Assembly: GCA_938083085.1 (NCBI GenBank)
Contig: CALLKX010000018.1
Coordinates: 1 to 64,000, forward strand
Direction of reading: 5' to 3'
Origin: an uncultured bacterium
GTDB lineage: Bacteria; Planctomycetota; UBA1135; GCA-002686595
Length of the DNA stretch: 64,000 nucleotides
The position numbers were made by a program, and so were the translations under genes. The notes under the pieces are model-generated. The model was not told the DNA's origin and ran no database searches. It saw only the letters and a list, made by a program, of their open reading frames with translations. Of the stretch, positions 28,568 through 38,062 are shown one piece after another (the stretch's first letter is position 1; each line of letters opens with the position of its first letter).

Positions 28568-30220
28568 ATGCTCCCCACCTCAGTTCATATCAGCCTCAGC
28601 GATGCCGACCTCGGCGGCTCACTGGATCGACTCTGTGCGATCTCGGGGCTGAAGCCGACCATGGTGGAGCCATCCGGAGCCGAGGCTGCGCCTGGTACGG
28701 TGCCCTCCCGGCTCGTGGTCGATCCAGCCATGGCACCGGCTGGCGTGACCGCTGCCTGCTTCATCGAGAGCATGGTCCAGCGCTACGCCTTGGTCGTGGC
28801 GCTCGTCACGGAAGAGCTCGACGAGGCTGCTCTGTTGGGGCTCGGCGTCACCGAGGTCTTCCATCCGGGAGCCCCGGCTGAACTGATCCTCCGGCGGCTC
28901 GGTGGGGTTGAGCAGCCGAGTGGAGACCAGGGCGCTCGCCCGGTGGGCTCCTATCGGCTCGAACACTTCCACTCGAGCGTTGGCGTTCAGCTCGAGCGGG
29001 CTCGGGAGCGTGAGCGGCCGCTGGTGATGTTCTGTGTGCGGGAGAGTGACGGCGGGGGCGCTGGCTTCGCCGCCTTCGTTCAACATGCGGTCCAGGAACA
29101 ATCGGAGGCGCTTGAGGACGCCCGAGAGGCATCGTTCTCCCACTCGCGGATGATCCTGAGCCAGTTTGATGACGGTTCGGTCGTCTTCTGCCTGCCCTCC
29201 ATCCACCTCATCCATGACGCGGCGCTGCTCGGCAAGCGCCTCCAGAGCACCCTCTCTTCAAACCGCGGCACCGATTGCCGGGTAGGGATCTCCTGCTCGC
29301 CCGATGACGGGGTCGATCCTGTTCAGATCACCAAGCGCGCTCGAGACGCGGCGGACCGAGATGAGCGGGCCGACGGAAGCAAGATCCGGTTCTTCACCGA
29401 CTCCATGGAGCGGTGGGCGTTCGAGCGCCTCGCGCTCGAGACGAGCCTCCGGAGTGCCCTGCACAACGGCGAGATCACCGTCTACTACCAGCCGCGGGTC
29501 GACATGGAGACCGGCAACATGAACGGGATGGAGGCTCTGGTTCGCTGGAATCACCCCGTCCTCGGGCTGGTCTCGCCGGCCCAGTTCATCCCCATCGCCG
29601 AGGAAACGGGCCTCATTGTCCCGATCGGTGAATGGGTCCTCCGCGAGGCCTGCCGGCAGAACGCCGAGTGGCGCGCCGAGGGGATCGCTCCGATCCGGAT
29701 CTCCGTCAACCTCTCCAGCATTCAATTCCGGAGCACGAACCTCGAGGAGACGGTGGGGAGCGCGTTGGAAGACGCGGGCCTCTCGGCCGATGGACTCGAG
29801 CTTGAGGTGACCGAGAGCCTGCTGATGGACGACCCGAAGGCGGCGGCCGCCATTCTCGGGCGACTGCAGAGCCGCGGCGTTCACGTGTCCATTGATGACT
29901 TCGGCACGGGCTACTCCTCGCTGGCCTACCTCAAGAGCTTCCCGGTCAACTCCCTGAAGATCGACCGGACCTTCATCAGCGACGTGACGGGCAACCCCAA
30001 CGACGCGGCCATCACCACGGCGATCATCCTCATGGGGCACAGCCTGAACCTGAAGGTCGTGGCAGAAGGCGTCGAGACCGAGAGTCAGCTGGCCTTCCTG
30101 AAGGTGCTCCAGTGCAACGAAGTACAGGGGTACTTCTTCAGTCCTCCGGTGCCTGCAGACCGCGCGCGGGAGCTGCTCTTCGGAGAGAACGCGCCCCAGG
30201 TCGTCCGCCGCGCGGCTTGA
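28568..30220 (+). CDS. EAL-domain cyclic-di-GMP phosphodiesterase with degenerate GGDEF and receiver-like region
   Basis: 550 residues from the ATG at 28568 (a GTG at 28469 would add 33 residues). Residues 1-115 resemble a receiver fold (SVHISLSDADLGGSLDRL, RLVVDPAMAP, ALVVALVTEELDEAALLGLG) with a possible phosphoacceptor Asp. A degenerate GGDEF follows, where the active motif reads QFDDGSVVFCLP. The EAL domain is complete: E322 in MEALVRW, NLSS, ELEVTES, SIDDFGTGYSSL, LKIDRTFI, AEGVETESQ and QGYFFSPPV. It should hydrolyse c-di-GMP to pGpG, with the N-terminal parts acting as sensors. It is soluble. Its stop lies three bases from the convergent RND pump stop. Confidence 0.9.
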   Translation: MLPTSVHISLSDADLGGSLDRLCAISGLKPTMVEPSGAEAAPGTVPSRLVVDPAMAPAGVTAACFIESMVQRYALVVALVTEELDEAALLGLGVTEVFHPGAPAELILRRLGGVEQPSGDQGARPVGSYRLEHFHSSVGVQLERARERERPLVMFCVRESDGGGAGFAAFVQHAVQEQSEALEDAREASFSHSRMILSQFDDGSVVFCLPSIHLIHDAALLGKRLQSTLSSNRGTDCRVGISCSPDDGVDPVQITKRARDAADRDERADGSKIRFFTDSMERWAFERLALETSLRSALHNGEITVYYQPRVDMETGNMNGMEALVRWNHPVLGLVSPAQFIPIAEETGLIVPIGEWVLREACRQNAEWRAEGIAPIRISVNLSSIQFRSTNLEETVGSALEDAGLSADGLELEVTESLLMDDPKAAAAILGRLQSRGVHVSIDDFGTGYSSLAYLKSFPVNSLKIDRTFISDVTGNPNDAAITTAIILMGHSLNLKVVAEGVETESQLAFLKVLQCNEVQGYFFSPPVPADRARELLFGENAPQVVRRAA

Positions 30221-30223
30221 GCC

Positions 30224-33200
30224 TTACGTCGCCGAGGGGCGCTCGGTGAACTCAGCGCGACGCTGTGCGCGGCGCGACTCCGCGCGGAGCCCGGCGCGGA
30301 CCATGCTGCGCGCGATCAGCAGGTGAGCCGCCGGGACCAAGGTCACGGCGATGAGGGTGGCGCCAGCCACGCCGCCTGCGATGGCCACGGCGAGCGGGGG
30401 CCAGAAGCCGCCGCCGGCGAGGATGAGTGGGGCGAACCCGGCCATCGTCGTGAGCGACGTGGAGACCACGTGTCGAGAGGCCCGCCGGATCACCTGGACG
30501 GAGGCGTCCAGGTCGCCCGCGCGCGCCATCGGGTTCTCGCGCAGCGCAGCCAGCACCACGATCGAGTCGTTGATCGCGATCCCGATCAGCCCCATGGCAC
30601 CAACGATCGTCATGAAGCCTAAGGGCGCGCCGTAGACCGCCACCGCGAGCATGGCGAGCCCGATGGACGACACGCCGACGACCCCGATCAGCGCCGCGAG
30701 CCGGAAGGAGTTGAAGGTCAGCACCAGGGAGGCGGCCATCAGCACCATCAGGAGCGCAGCGGAGCCGGCGAGGTTGCCCACCGCCTCGTCTCTCTTCGCG
30801 GACTCGCCGCCGACCTCCAGCTCGAACCCGACAGGGAGCTCTCGGTCAGCAACCCCGGGCATCGCCAGGAATCGCTCGAGGGCGCGGCTGGGGAGCGTCC
30901 CGGCCTGCAGGAAGCCCTGGGTGGTGACCACCCTGCGCCGGTTCCTGTGGGCGATGGAGGAGGTGTCCGCGACCAGCGAGAGCTCGCCCAGGGAGGCGAG
31001 GTTGGTCCAGCCAGCCCGGGTCGCGAGCGCGAGGTCCTCGAGGCGCGCGACGCCGTCCTCGGTCCCTGGCGCGAGCCGCACGCGGACGTCGAGCTCCTCG
31101 TTCGCCTCGATCAAGGAGCCGCCCACGACACCGTTGAGCGTCGACTCCAGCGCGGCGGCGACGCCGACGTTGTCCGTGCCCGCGAGGCTCGCGGCCTCCT
31201 CGCCCAGCTGCAGGCGGAGCTTCGGCGCCCCACCCCGCAGCGTTGAGTTCGCGTGGGTCACGTCCGGCGTCTCGCTGAGGAGCCGCCGCAGGTCCTCTCC
31301 GATGGATCGCAGCCGGGGGAGGTCGGGGCCGTAGAGGTGCAGTTCGACCGGAGCGTCGAAGGGCGGACCCTGCTCGATCTGTCGGGCGAGGAAGCGGGCC
31401 TGAGGCAGCTCGCGATCCAGCCGCTCCTGGATCTCACGCACCACCCGCATGGAGTCGTTCGGGCCGTCCAGCTGGACCATCGCCTGCGCGAAGTACGGGG
31501 CGTCCCGCTGGTTCTCCACGAGGTTGTAGTAGTACTTCGGCCCGCTCTCTCCGATGAACAGCTGGACGCGTTCGACGCGGGGGTGCTCCAGCATCAGCTC
31601 CCGGGCTGCGCGCGCCACCTCCTCGGTGACCTCCAGCGACGCGCTGCGGTGGAGCTCGAGCTCCACGTTGAATTGGTCGCGGTCCGCGGGCGGGAAGAAC
31701 TGCTCTGGCAGGGACGTCGCCGCGATGAAGCCCAGCGCCGGCGGCAGGAGGGCGACTCCGAAGGCCAGAGCCGGCCGGGCCAGTAGGAAGCGGAGCGCGA
31801 CGCCGTAGACGCGATCCACGCGGGGGAGGTAGACGCCCCGAGCGAGGATGCCGCCCGACTCGGAGGTCGGGAAGAGGCGGTCGATGTGCGCGGCGAGGGC
31901 CGGGGTCACGGACAGGGCGAGCAGGAAGGACGTGGCGACCGCGAGCACCACGCTCACCGCGATGGGGCCCACGAACTCCCCCGCGCCCCCCGGCATGAGG
32001 GCGATGGGGGCGAACGCGAGGGCGGTTGTCACGGTCGAGCCGAGCAGCGGAACCGCGAGGTGCCGCACCGCATGGGACACCGCACCGGCCCGGGTCTCGC
32101 CTGCGAGCAACCGGTGCCTGACCTCGTCGACGACGACGATCGCGTTGTCGATCAGTAGCCCGAGGGCGATGATCATCCCGGTCACCGACATCTGGTGGAG
32201 GGGGATGTCGAGGAGGAGCAGGCCCTGGAGGACCACGAAGGTCGTGAGGGGCAGGGCGGTGCCGACGACGATCGCCGAGCGCCACCCCATGGTGAAGAGG
32301 ATCACGAGCATCACGAGGCCCGCGCCGAGGACGAAGTTGAACACGAGGCTCCCGAGGCGCTCCTCGGTGTACCTGGCCTGGTCGAAGAGCACCTCGCCCT
32401 TGACGCCGTGGGGCAGGCCCTCGATCGCCTCGCTGGCAGCGGACCGTGCGGACCTGGACCAGAGGTCCACGCGCCGACCGGGCTCCATGCGCGCCGCGAT
32501 CACGACGCCGGGCTGTCCGTCGATGAGGGCCGCGGTGGCCCGGGGCTGCCGCTCGGCCTTGCGCACCCGTGCCACATCGCCGAGCCGGACGAACGACCCG
32601 CCGGTCAGGTCCCGGTCGACGATGACGTCGCGGATCGCCTCGAGCGACTCGAACTCGCCGGACACCTCGACCTGGAGCTCGTTGGCGCCGCCGGTGACCT
32701 CGCCCGCGCCCACCTTCGCGTCACGGCGCAGGAGCGAGAGCGCAAGGGAGGCCGCGTCGAGCCCGAGGGCCGCCGCCGGGCCCGGGTCGAGGTCGACCAG
32801 CACCTCCTCGTCCGGTGCGCCGTGGATCACGACGTCGCTGGTGCCCGGAACGGAGCGGAGCCGGTCGGCCACACCCTCGCTCAGCCGCCCTAGGATGGCG
32901 CGCTCGACCGGAACCTCGGCGTCCCACGTGAGGCCGACCATGAGGGTGAAGGCCGCGAGCTCGAACTCCACGAGGTCTGGAGAGCCGGAGGTCAGCGGGA
33001 GGTCCCCGCGGGCGGCCTCGAGGTCGTCGCGCATGCGGGCCCAGATCTCATCGACGATGTACTCGTCGTCGTTCAGCTCGATCGCGATTGTCGAGAGCCC
33101 GGCGCGGGAGATGGACTTGATCTCCTTGATCTCCTCGAACTCGGCGAGGGCATCCTCGATGACCTCCGTGACGAGGGCCTCGACGCGCTCTGCGTCAGCG

Positions 33201-33358
33201 CCCGGGAAGGCCGTGAAGACCGTGGCGTTCCTCTGGGAGAGGGTCGGGTCCTCGGCGCGGGGCAGCGACATCAGCGCCGAAGAGCCGGCCGTGAGGATGA
33301 GCAGGAGCGTCAGCGCGAGGAGCCGCGGGCTTCGGTAGAACAGGTTGGTGAGCTGCAT
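30224..33358 (-). CDS. RND-family efflux pump permease
   Basis: A 1044-residue inner-membrane proton-driven pump (AcrB/MexB superfamily). The first transmembrane helix (RLLALTLLLILTAGSSALM), a periplasmic porter domain with EDPTLSQRNATVFTAFPGADAERVE, and the TM4 signature GMIIALGLLIDNAIVVVDEV (one proton-relay Asp kept, the second Asn) are seen, with the internal repeat GAMGLIGIAINDSIVVL in the second half. It is the last gene of a TetR-adaptor-pump operon, 12 bases after the adaptor. No outer-membrane TolC-type gene is in the window, so an external channel is needed. Drug, lipid or metal specificity cannot be told. Confidence 0.95.
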   Translation of the reverse strand: MQLTNLFYRSPRLLALTLLLILTAGSSALMSLPRAEDPTLSQRNATVFTAFPGADAERVEALVTEVIEDALAEFEEIKEIKSISRAGLSTIAIELNDDEYIVDEIWARMRDDLEAARGDLPLTSGSPDLVEFELAAFTLMVGLTWDAEVPVERAILGRLSEGVADRLRSVPGTSDVVIHGAPDEEVLVDLDPGPAAALGLDAASLALSLLRRDAKVGAGEVTGGANELQVEVSGEFESLEAIRDVIVDRDLTGGSFVRLGDVARVRKAERQPRATAALIDGQPGVVIAARMEPGRRVDLWSRSARSAASEAIEGLPHGVKGEVLFDQARYTEERLGSLVFNFVLGAGLVMLVILFTMGWRSAIVVGTALPLTTFVVLQGLLLLDIPLHQMSVTGMIIALGLLIDNAIVVVDEVRHRLLAGETRAGAVSHAVRHLAVPLLGSTVTTALAFAPIALMPGGAGEFVGPIAVSVVLAVATSFLLALSVTPALAAHIDRLFPTSESGGILARGVYLPRVDRVYGVALRFLLARPALAFGVALLPPALGFIAATSLPEQFFPPADRDQFNVELELHRSASLEVTEEVARAARELMLEHPRVERVQLFIGESGPKYYYNLVENQRDAPYFAQAMVQLDGPNDSMRVVREIQERLDRELPQARFLARQIEQGPPFDAPVELHLYGPDLPRLRSIGEDLRRLLSETPDVTHANSTLRGGAPKLRLQLGEEAASLAGTDNVGVAAALESTLNGVVGGSLIEANEELDVRVRLAPGTEDGVARLEDLALATRAGWTNLASLGELSLVADTSSIAHRNRRRVVTTQGFLQAGTLPSRALERFLAMPGVADRELPVGFELEVGGESAKRDEAVGNLAGSAALLMVLMAASLVLTFNSFRLAALIGVVGVSSIGLAMLAVAVYGAPLGFMTIVGAMGLIGIAINDSIVVLAALRENPMARAGDLDASVQVIRRASRHVVSTSLTTMAGFAPLILAGGGFWPPLAVAIAGGVAGATLIAVTLVPAAHLLIARSMVRAGLRAESRRAQRRAEFTERPSAT

Positions 33359-33370
33359 CGGGTCCCCGGA

Positions 33371-34717
33371 TCAGTGCTGGGCTCTGGCGGTACCGGGCGC
33401 CTCGCCGTCGGGCGGGCCTTCAGGCGGCGCCACCGCGGCGATCCTGGAGACCGCCTGGCCCGGTGTCAGCCGGTGGGTCCCGGAGATGACAACGGCGGCC
33501 CCGGGCTCGAGGGTTCCGCGCACAAAGGCCCGGTCGGACTCCACGTGAAGGACCTCAAGCTCTGCCCGGCGAACGACGCTGCCGCCGCCGTCAGCCTCCT
33601 CGACGGAGAAGGCGCTCCACAGTCCGCGCTGGCTCTCCGAGAGCGCAGCGATGGGGAGCCACGCGCCGCGCTCGGGTCGCTCGACCGAGACCTCGAGGCG
33701 CACGAGGTCTCCGGGGCGCACCCCGAGGGTGCCCTCAGCCAGGGAGAGGACGACCGTGATGGTGCGGGTCCCGCTGTCCACGACGGGAAGGGCGCGGGTT
33801 CGGGCGACCTCGATGGGGCGGCCGTCGAAGGTCAGCTTCGCGCTGGACGGGTCGCCACAGAGCGCCTCGACGAGGGCGCCGGGGAGCCCGATGCGCGCCT
33901 CGAGTGCTGCGGTCTCGGAGAGCACGAAGGCGGTGCGAGGCATCTGCTGGGACACCACCGCGCCCTCGTCCAGGTAGCGGGCCTCCACGGTGCCCGAGAA
34001 GGGCGCCACCAGGGTCATGTTGCCAATCTGCACGTCCATGGCGGTGAGGGCGGCGTCCAGCTCCCCAAGGGAGCCGCGCTGGGCCGCGATGGACTCCTTG
34101 CGCGTGCCCTGGTTGAGCTCCTCGAGGTTGGCTCGGGCCCCTGCGAGGCGGGCCTCGATCGTCTTCACCTCGGCCCTCGCCGTGTCGAGCTGCTCCGCGC
34201 TGATGGACCCCCTCTTGGCAATCTCGACCCTGCGCTCGAGCAGGCGGGCGGCGAGCTTGAGCTCCTCCGTGAGGGCGTCCACGTTGGCCTCGGCGGCGTC
34301 GATCACCTCCTCGCGCGGTCCAGCGACGAGCTCTTCCAGCTGGGCCTCGAGTCGGACCCGGCGGGCCTCGATCTCTGCGCGACGGGCGCCGAGCTGCTGG
34401 ACGTCGAGCTGGGCGAGGGTGGCCCCCGCGAGGACCTCGTCGCCGTCATCCACGAGGACCGCCTTGACCCGCCCGGTGCCCTCGAAGGAGAGCTCCGCGC
34501 GGCGGCGTGCAGACACCGTGCCGGTGAACTGCCGCGGGCTCGTGAACGAGCTCTGATAGCTCAGCGTCGCCACCTCGACGGGGAGGACGCGCGGCTCATC
34601 AGTCTCGCCGAGGCGCTCCATCGCGACCTGGGCCCGCTGGTCGATCAGGTGGTTCAGGCCCAGGCCGATGGCGCACAGGGCGGCGAGCCCGACGAGGGTG
34701 GGGAGGATCTTTCTCAT
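33371..34717 (-). CDS. RND efflux periplasmic adaptor (membrane fusion protein)
   Basis: 448 residues anchored by an N-terminal hydrophobic helix (ILPTLVGLAALCAIGLGL). The barrel-sandwich halves FTGTVSARRRAELSFEGTGRV and MTLVAPFSGTVEARYLDEGAVV flank a long alpha-helical hairpin (about 120-240, Glu/Ala/Arg-rich coiled coil). A beta-barrel and membrane-proximal domain (GVRPGDLVRLEV) complete the protein. It links the permease to an outer-membrane channel. It lies between the TetR gene (13-bp gap) and the permease (12-bp gap) on the same strand. The hairpin is longer than in simple AcrA, including a KRGSISAEQLDTARAEV repeat. Confidence 0.93.
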   Translation of the reverse strand: MRKILPTLVGLAALCAIGLGLNHLIDQRAQVAMERLGETDEPRVLPVEVATLSYQSSFTSPRQFTGTVSARRRAELSFEGTGRVKAVLVDDGDEVLAGATLAQLDVQQLGARRAEIEARRVRLEAQLEELVAGPREEVIDAAEANVDALTEELKLAARLLERRVEIAKRGSISAEQLDTARAEVKTIEARLAGARANLEELNQGTRKESIAAQRGSLGELDAALTAMDVQIGNMTLVAPFSGTVEARYLDEGAVVSQQMPRTAFVLSETAALEARIGLPGALVEALCGDPSSAKLTFDGRPIEVARTRALPVVDSGTRTITVVLSLAEGTLGVRPGDLVRLEVSVERPERGAWLPIAALSESQRGLWSAFSVEEADGGGSVVRRAELEVLHVESDRAFVRGTLEPGAAVVISGTHRLTPGQAVSRIAAVAPPEGPPDGEAPGTARAQH

Positions 34718-34730
34718 GGTGGGGGCGGGC

Positions 34731-35459
34731 TCAGAGGAGGCCAGCCGCTTGGGCCTCGGCGGCGAAGAGCTCGGTCAGCGTTCGTTCGCGGGCCGCGGTG
34801 TAGTCGACTTCGGTGGAGAGCGGTCGCCACCCGAAGCCGTCGAGGAAGACCCGCGCGTTGCGCTGGAGCGTTCCGATGGCGTCGTCGACGGCGGGATCGG
34901 ACATGAACTTCTCGAGGTCGCGCATCAGGAAGGCGCCCTGGTAGAGGTTCCAGAGGCCGACGCAGAGTTGCTCCACCGACTGGCCTTCGCGCAGGGGGAG
35001 GTCCCCGGATGCCACGGCCTCGGTGGCGATGCGGGTGGCGACCCCGAAGCACCGCTGGGTGCTCGTCTCGAGGGTCGCGATGCGCTCGGCGCTGATGCCG
35101 GGTGAGAGGTGGGCCGCGCGCACGAGGCGCTCGGCCTGCTCGTGGTGGGGGAAGAGCGCGAAGAACACCTCGGCGGCGGCCTCCACAGCACCCATGCGTT
35201 CGCGCGGCGACCCCTCGAACTCCTGGGCTCGCTCGAAGAGCGCGGCGCGGGTCTCGGCGCTGCGGGCCGCGACCGCTGCGAGCAGGTCGTCCCGGCTCCC
35301 GAAGTGCTGGTAGACGGTGCCCTTCGAGACGCCGATGGCCTCCGCGACCTTGTCCATGCGGAGCTCCTCGTATCCCCGCTCAAGCAGCATGCGCTGGGCG
35401 ACGTCGAGGAGGAGCTCCTCGCGGTCACGGATCTCTTGTTGCTTGGGGCTCAGCGTCAC
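34731..35459 (-). CDS. TetR/AcrR-family transcriptional regulator
   Basis: 242 residues from a GTG start. The N-terminal helix-turn-helix is clear ([21 protein letters not shown]), preceded by [18 protein letters not shown]. The remaining helical ligand-binding domain is divergent, as usual for the family. It is the first gene of the efflux operon, and an inverted repeat immediately upstream (35471-35485) is the probable operator, so autorepression of the whole operon is the simplest model. The inducing ligand is unknown. Confidence 0.94.
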   Translation of the reverse strand: MTLSPKQQEIRDREELLLDVAQRMLLERGYEELRMDKVAEAIGVSKGTVYQHFGSRDDLLAAVAARSAETRAALFERAQEFEGSPRERMGAVEAAAEVFFALFPHHEQAERLVRAAHLSPGISAERIATLETSTQRCFGVATRIATEAVASGDLPLREGQSVEQLCVGLWNLYQGAFLMRDLEKFMSDPAVDDAIGTLQRNARVFLDGFGWRPLSTEVDYTAARERTLTELFAAEAQAAGLL

Positions 35460-35470
35460 GGGCTCATTTT

Positions 35471-35485
35471 TTGACGGATCGTCAA
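35471..35485. promoter_or_regulatory. palindromic operator candidate for the TetR regulator
   Basis: A perfect inverted repeat TTGACG-GAT-CGTCAA lies 12 bases upstream of the TetR gene start. TTGACG is also a good -35 hexamer in both directions, so bound repressor would block a promoter here. The divergent urocanate hydratase gene starts 115 bases away. Confidence 0.6.
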
Positions 35486-35599
35486 GAAGTCACCCCCCGG
35501 CCCCGGGAAAACTCTCGGGGGGCCCGAATTGTGGAATGCCCCATTCCCCCTTCATGGCGGCTTCTCTGGCCCCTGGTGGGGGCTACATTGGCCGTCACC

Positions 35600-37285
35600 A
35601 TGACCCTCGATACCCCCGCTCAGCCCTCCGTCGACATTCCCACAGGTCCCCAGCGCGCGCCCCGCGGTCCGGAGCGCACCTGCAAGAGCTGGGGAGCGGA
35701 GGCGGCCATGAGGATGCTCATGAACAACCTCGACCCCGAGGTGGCGGAGATCCCCGAGGAGCTCGTCGTCTATGGCGGCACCGGCAAGGCGGCCCGCAAC
35801 TGGGAGTGCTTCCAGGGGATCGTCCGGACCCTTCAGCGCCTCGAGCCGGATGAGACCCTGCTCGTCCAGTCCGGCAAGCCGGTGGGGGTGTTCCGCACCC
35901 ACGCGGGCGCGCCGCGGGTGCTGATCGCCAACTCCAACCTCGTGGGGAACTGGGCCAACTGGGACCACTTCCGCAAGCTCGAGGAGGCCGGGAAGATGAT
36001 GTACGGCCAGATGACCGCGGGCTCGTGGATCTACATCGGGACCCAGGGGATCCTGCAGGGCACCTATGAGACCTTCGCCGCCTCGGCGACCCGTCATTTC
36101 GGCGGGACCCTCTCGAAGAGGCTCGTGGTCACCGGCGGGCTCGGCGGCATGGGCGGCGCCCAGCCCCTGGCCGCGACCATGAACGAGGCCACGTGCATCG
36201 TGGCGGACGTGGACCCCGCCCACATCGACTTCAGGCTGCGGACGCGCTACGTGGACGTGCGCATCGACGACCTCGACGAGGCCATCGACCAGGCGCTCGA
36301 GTGGAAGGAGGCCGGGGTCGCCAAGTCGATCGGCGTGCCGTGCAACGCCGTGCAGCTGCTGCGCCGGTTGATCGAGCGCGACGTGACGCCGGACATCCTC
36401 ACGGATCAGACCAGCGCCCACGACCCCCTCAACGGCTACGTGCCCGACGGCGTCTCGCTGGACGAGGCGGACGCGCTCCGCGCGGCGGACCCCGAGCAGT
36501 ACGAGCAGCGCTCCCTCGCCACGATGGTCGAGCACTGCAAGCTCATGATCGAGCTGCAGGCCCGCGGCGCGGACACCTTCGACTACGGCAACAACCTGCG
36601 CGGCTTCGCGAAGGAGGCAGGGCTCGAGAACGCCTTCGACTTCGAGGGCTTCGTGCCGAAGTACATCCGGCCGCTGTTCTGCGAGGGCAAGGGTCCCTTC
36701 CGCTGGGTCGCGCTCTCGGGTGACCCCGAGGATATCGCCGTGACGGATCGGATCCTCCTGGAGCTCTTCCCCGAGGACAAGCTCCTCGCGCGCTGGATCA
36801 AGATGGCCGGAGAGCGAGTCGCCTTCCAGGGGCTCCCCGCCAGGATCTGCTGGCTGGGCTACGGCGCCCGCGCCAAGGCAGGCAAGGCCTTCAACGACGC
36901 CGTGCGCAGCGGCGAGCTCAAGGCGCCCGTCGTCATCGGCCGGGACCACCTCGACTGTGGGTCGGTGGCCTCGCCGAACCGCGAGACCGAGGCGATGAAG
37001 GACGGCACGGACGCGGTCGCCGACTGGGCAATCTTGAACGCCCTCGTGAACACCGCCTGCGGCGCCAGCTGGGTCAGTTTCCACCACGGCGGCGGGGTCG
37101 GCATGGGATACAGCCTGCACGCCGGCCAGGTCACCGTGGCGGACGGGACGCCGGAGGCCGAGGCGGCCCTCGAGCGCGTCCTCACCGCGGACCCCGGGAT
37201 GGGCGTGATCCGCCACGTGGACGCCGGCTACGACGAGGCGGCGGCCTGCGCATCGGAGCGCGGGGTCGACGTCCCGATGGGGTGA
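35600..37285 (+). CDS. hutU: urocanate hydratase
   Basis: A 561-residue NAD+-dependent cytosolic enzyme converting urocanate to imidazolone propionate in histidine degradation. Diagnostic stretches: [42 protein letters not shown], the NAD-binding [16 protein letters not shown], and the C-terminal [17 protein letters not shown] and [19 protein letters not shown]. Length matches the family (550-560). I used the ATG at 35600; the open frame extends upstream across the TetR gene without homology. No hutH, hutI or hutG is adjacent. The 115-bp divergent region with the TetR operator could give shared control, but there is no direct sign of it. Confidence 0.96.
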   Translation: MTLDTPAQPSVDIPTGPQRAPRGPERTCKSWGAEAAMRMLMNNLDPEVAEIPEELVVYGGTGKAARNWECFQGIVRTLQRLEPDETLLVQSGKPVGVFRTHAGAPRVLIANSNLVGNWANWDHFRKLEEAGKMMYGQMTAGSWIYIGTQGILQGTYETFAASATRHFGGTLSKRLVVTGGLGGMGGAQPLAATMNEATCIVADVDPAHIDFRLRTRYVDVRIDDLDEAIDQALEWKEAGVAKSIGVPCNAVQLLRRLIERDVTPDILTDQTSAHDPLNGYVPDGVSLDEADALRAADPEQYEQRSLATMVEHCKLMIELQARGADTFDYGNNLRGFAKEAGLENAFDFEGFVPKYIRPLFCEGKGPFRWVALSGDPEDIAVTDRILLELFPEDKLLARWIKMAGERVAFQGLPARICWLGYGARAKAGKAFNDAVRSGELKAPVVIGRDHLDCGSVASPNRETEAMKDGTDAVADWAILNALVNTACGASWVSFHHGGGVGMGYSLHAGQVTVADGTPEAEAALERVLTADPGMGVIRHVDAGYDEAAACASERGVDVPMG

Positions 37286-37339
37286 GCGAGGTTCACACGC
37301 AGGGCGGCGACTTCGGACGTCTCCGTCCCGGCGAGAGGA

Positions 37340-38038
37340 TCAACCCGGCCCGGGATTGAGGCGGCCCTGGACGCCGTATTCAGCCCGGTAGGCGCCGATG
37401 CGTGCGAGGTCGTCGGTGCCAATCTCGTGCGTGGCGCCGCCCCCAGGCTGCAGGTGCTCGACGACGTCGTCGAGGTCGACGATGGCCTCGACCTGCATGC
37501 CGAACTCCCGTCCGACCTCCGCGAGGGCGGAGCCTGCGCCCGCGGGGCCCCGCTCCATCCGGTCGACGCTGACGATCAGCCCCGCGAGCTCGATGTCCGC
37601 GGCGGCCCGCAGGATGGGGACGGTCTCGCGGATGGACGTCCCTGCGGTGGTCACGTCCTCCACGATCAGCACCCGGTCCCCGTCCCGCATGGGGTGTCCC
37701 ACGAGGACGCCTCCTTCCCCGTGGTCCTTGGCCTCCTTGCGGTTGAAGCAGAGGGGCACGTCACGTCCATGCTCCCGGGCCAGCGCGGACGCCGTGGCCA
37801 CCACGAGGGGGATGCCCTTGTAGGCAGGGCCGAAGAGCACGTCGAAGCCGTCGCCGAAGCGTTCGACGATGGACCTCGCGTAGGCGGCGCCGAGAGCATT
37901 CATCTGAGCGCCGGTGGTGTAGCGGCCCGTGTTGACGAAGTACGGCGTGCTCCGCCCGCTCTTCGTGACGAAGTCCCCGAAGGTCAACACCTCGGCAGAG
38001 CACATGAAGTCGATGAAGTCGCGCTTGGACTGGTCCAT
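37340..38038 (-). CDS. pyrE: orotate phosphoribosyltransferase
   Basis: 232 residues; makes OMP from orotate and PRPP in pyrimidine synthesis. The PRPP-binding signature VLIVEDVTTAGTS lies at 123-135, the flexible catalytic loop KEAKDHGEGG at 101-110, and FGPAYKGIPL at 69-78. The N-terminus (VLTFGDFVTKSGRSTPYFVNTG) matches the type with a KSGR-x-SPYF motif. It converges with hutU and follows the arylsulfotransferase-like gene by 24 bases, without an evident functional link. Confidence 0.96.
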   Translation of the reverse strand: MDQSKRDFIDFMCSAEVLTFGDFVTKSGRSTPYFVNTGRYTTGAQMNALGAAYARSIVERFGDGFDVLFGPAYKGIPLVVATASALAREHGRDVPLCFNRKEAKDHGEGGVLVGHPMRDGDRVLIVEDVTTAGTSIRETVPILRAAADIELAGLIVSVDRMERGPAGAGSALAEVGREFGMQVEAIVDLDDVVEHLQPGGGATHEIGTDDLARIGAYRAEYGVQGRLNPGPG

Positions 38039-38062
38039 GCCGCGGAGGCTAACAACTTGCTC

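Noticed and set aside
33374..34906. 510-codon plus-strand frame opposite the RND adaptor
   Set aside because: Antisense to a recognisable membrane fusion protein; composition is a codon-bias shadow with no motif.
35102..35599. N-terminal extension of urocanate hydratase
   Set aside because: It is antisense to the TetR gene and Arg/Pro-rich; HutU homology starts after the ATG at 35600.
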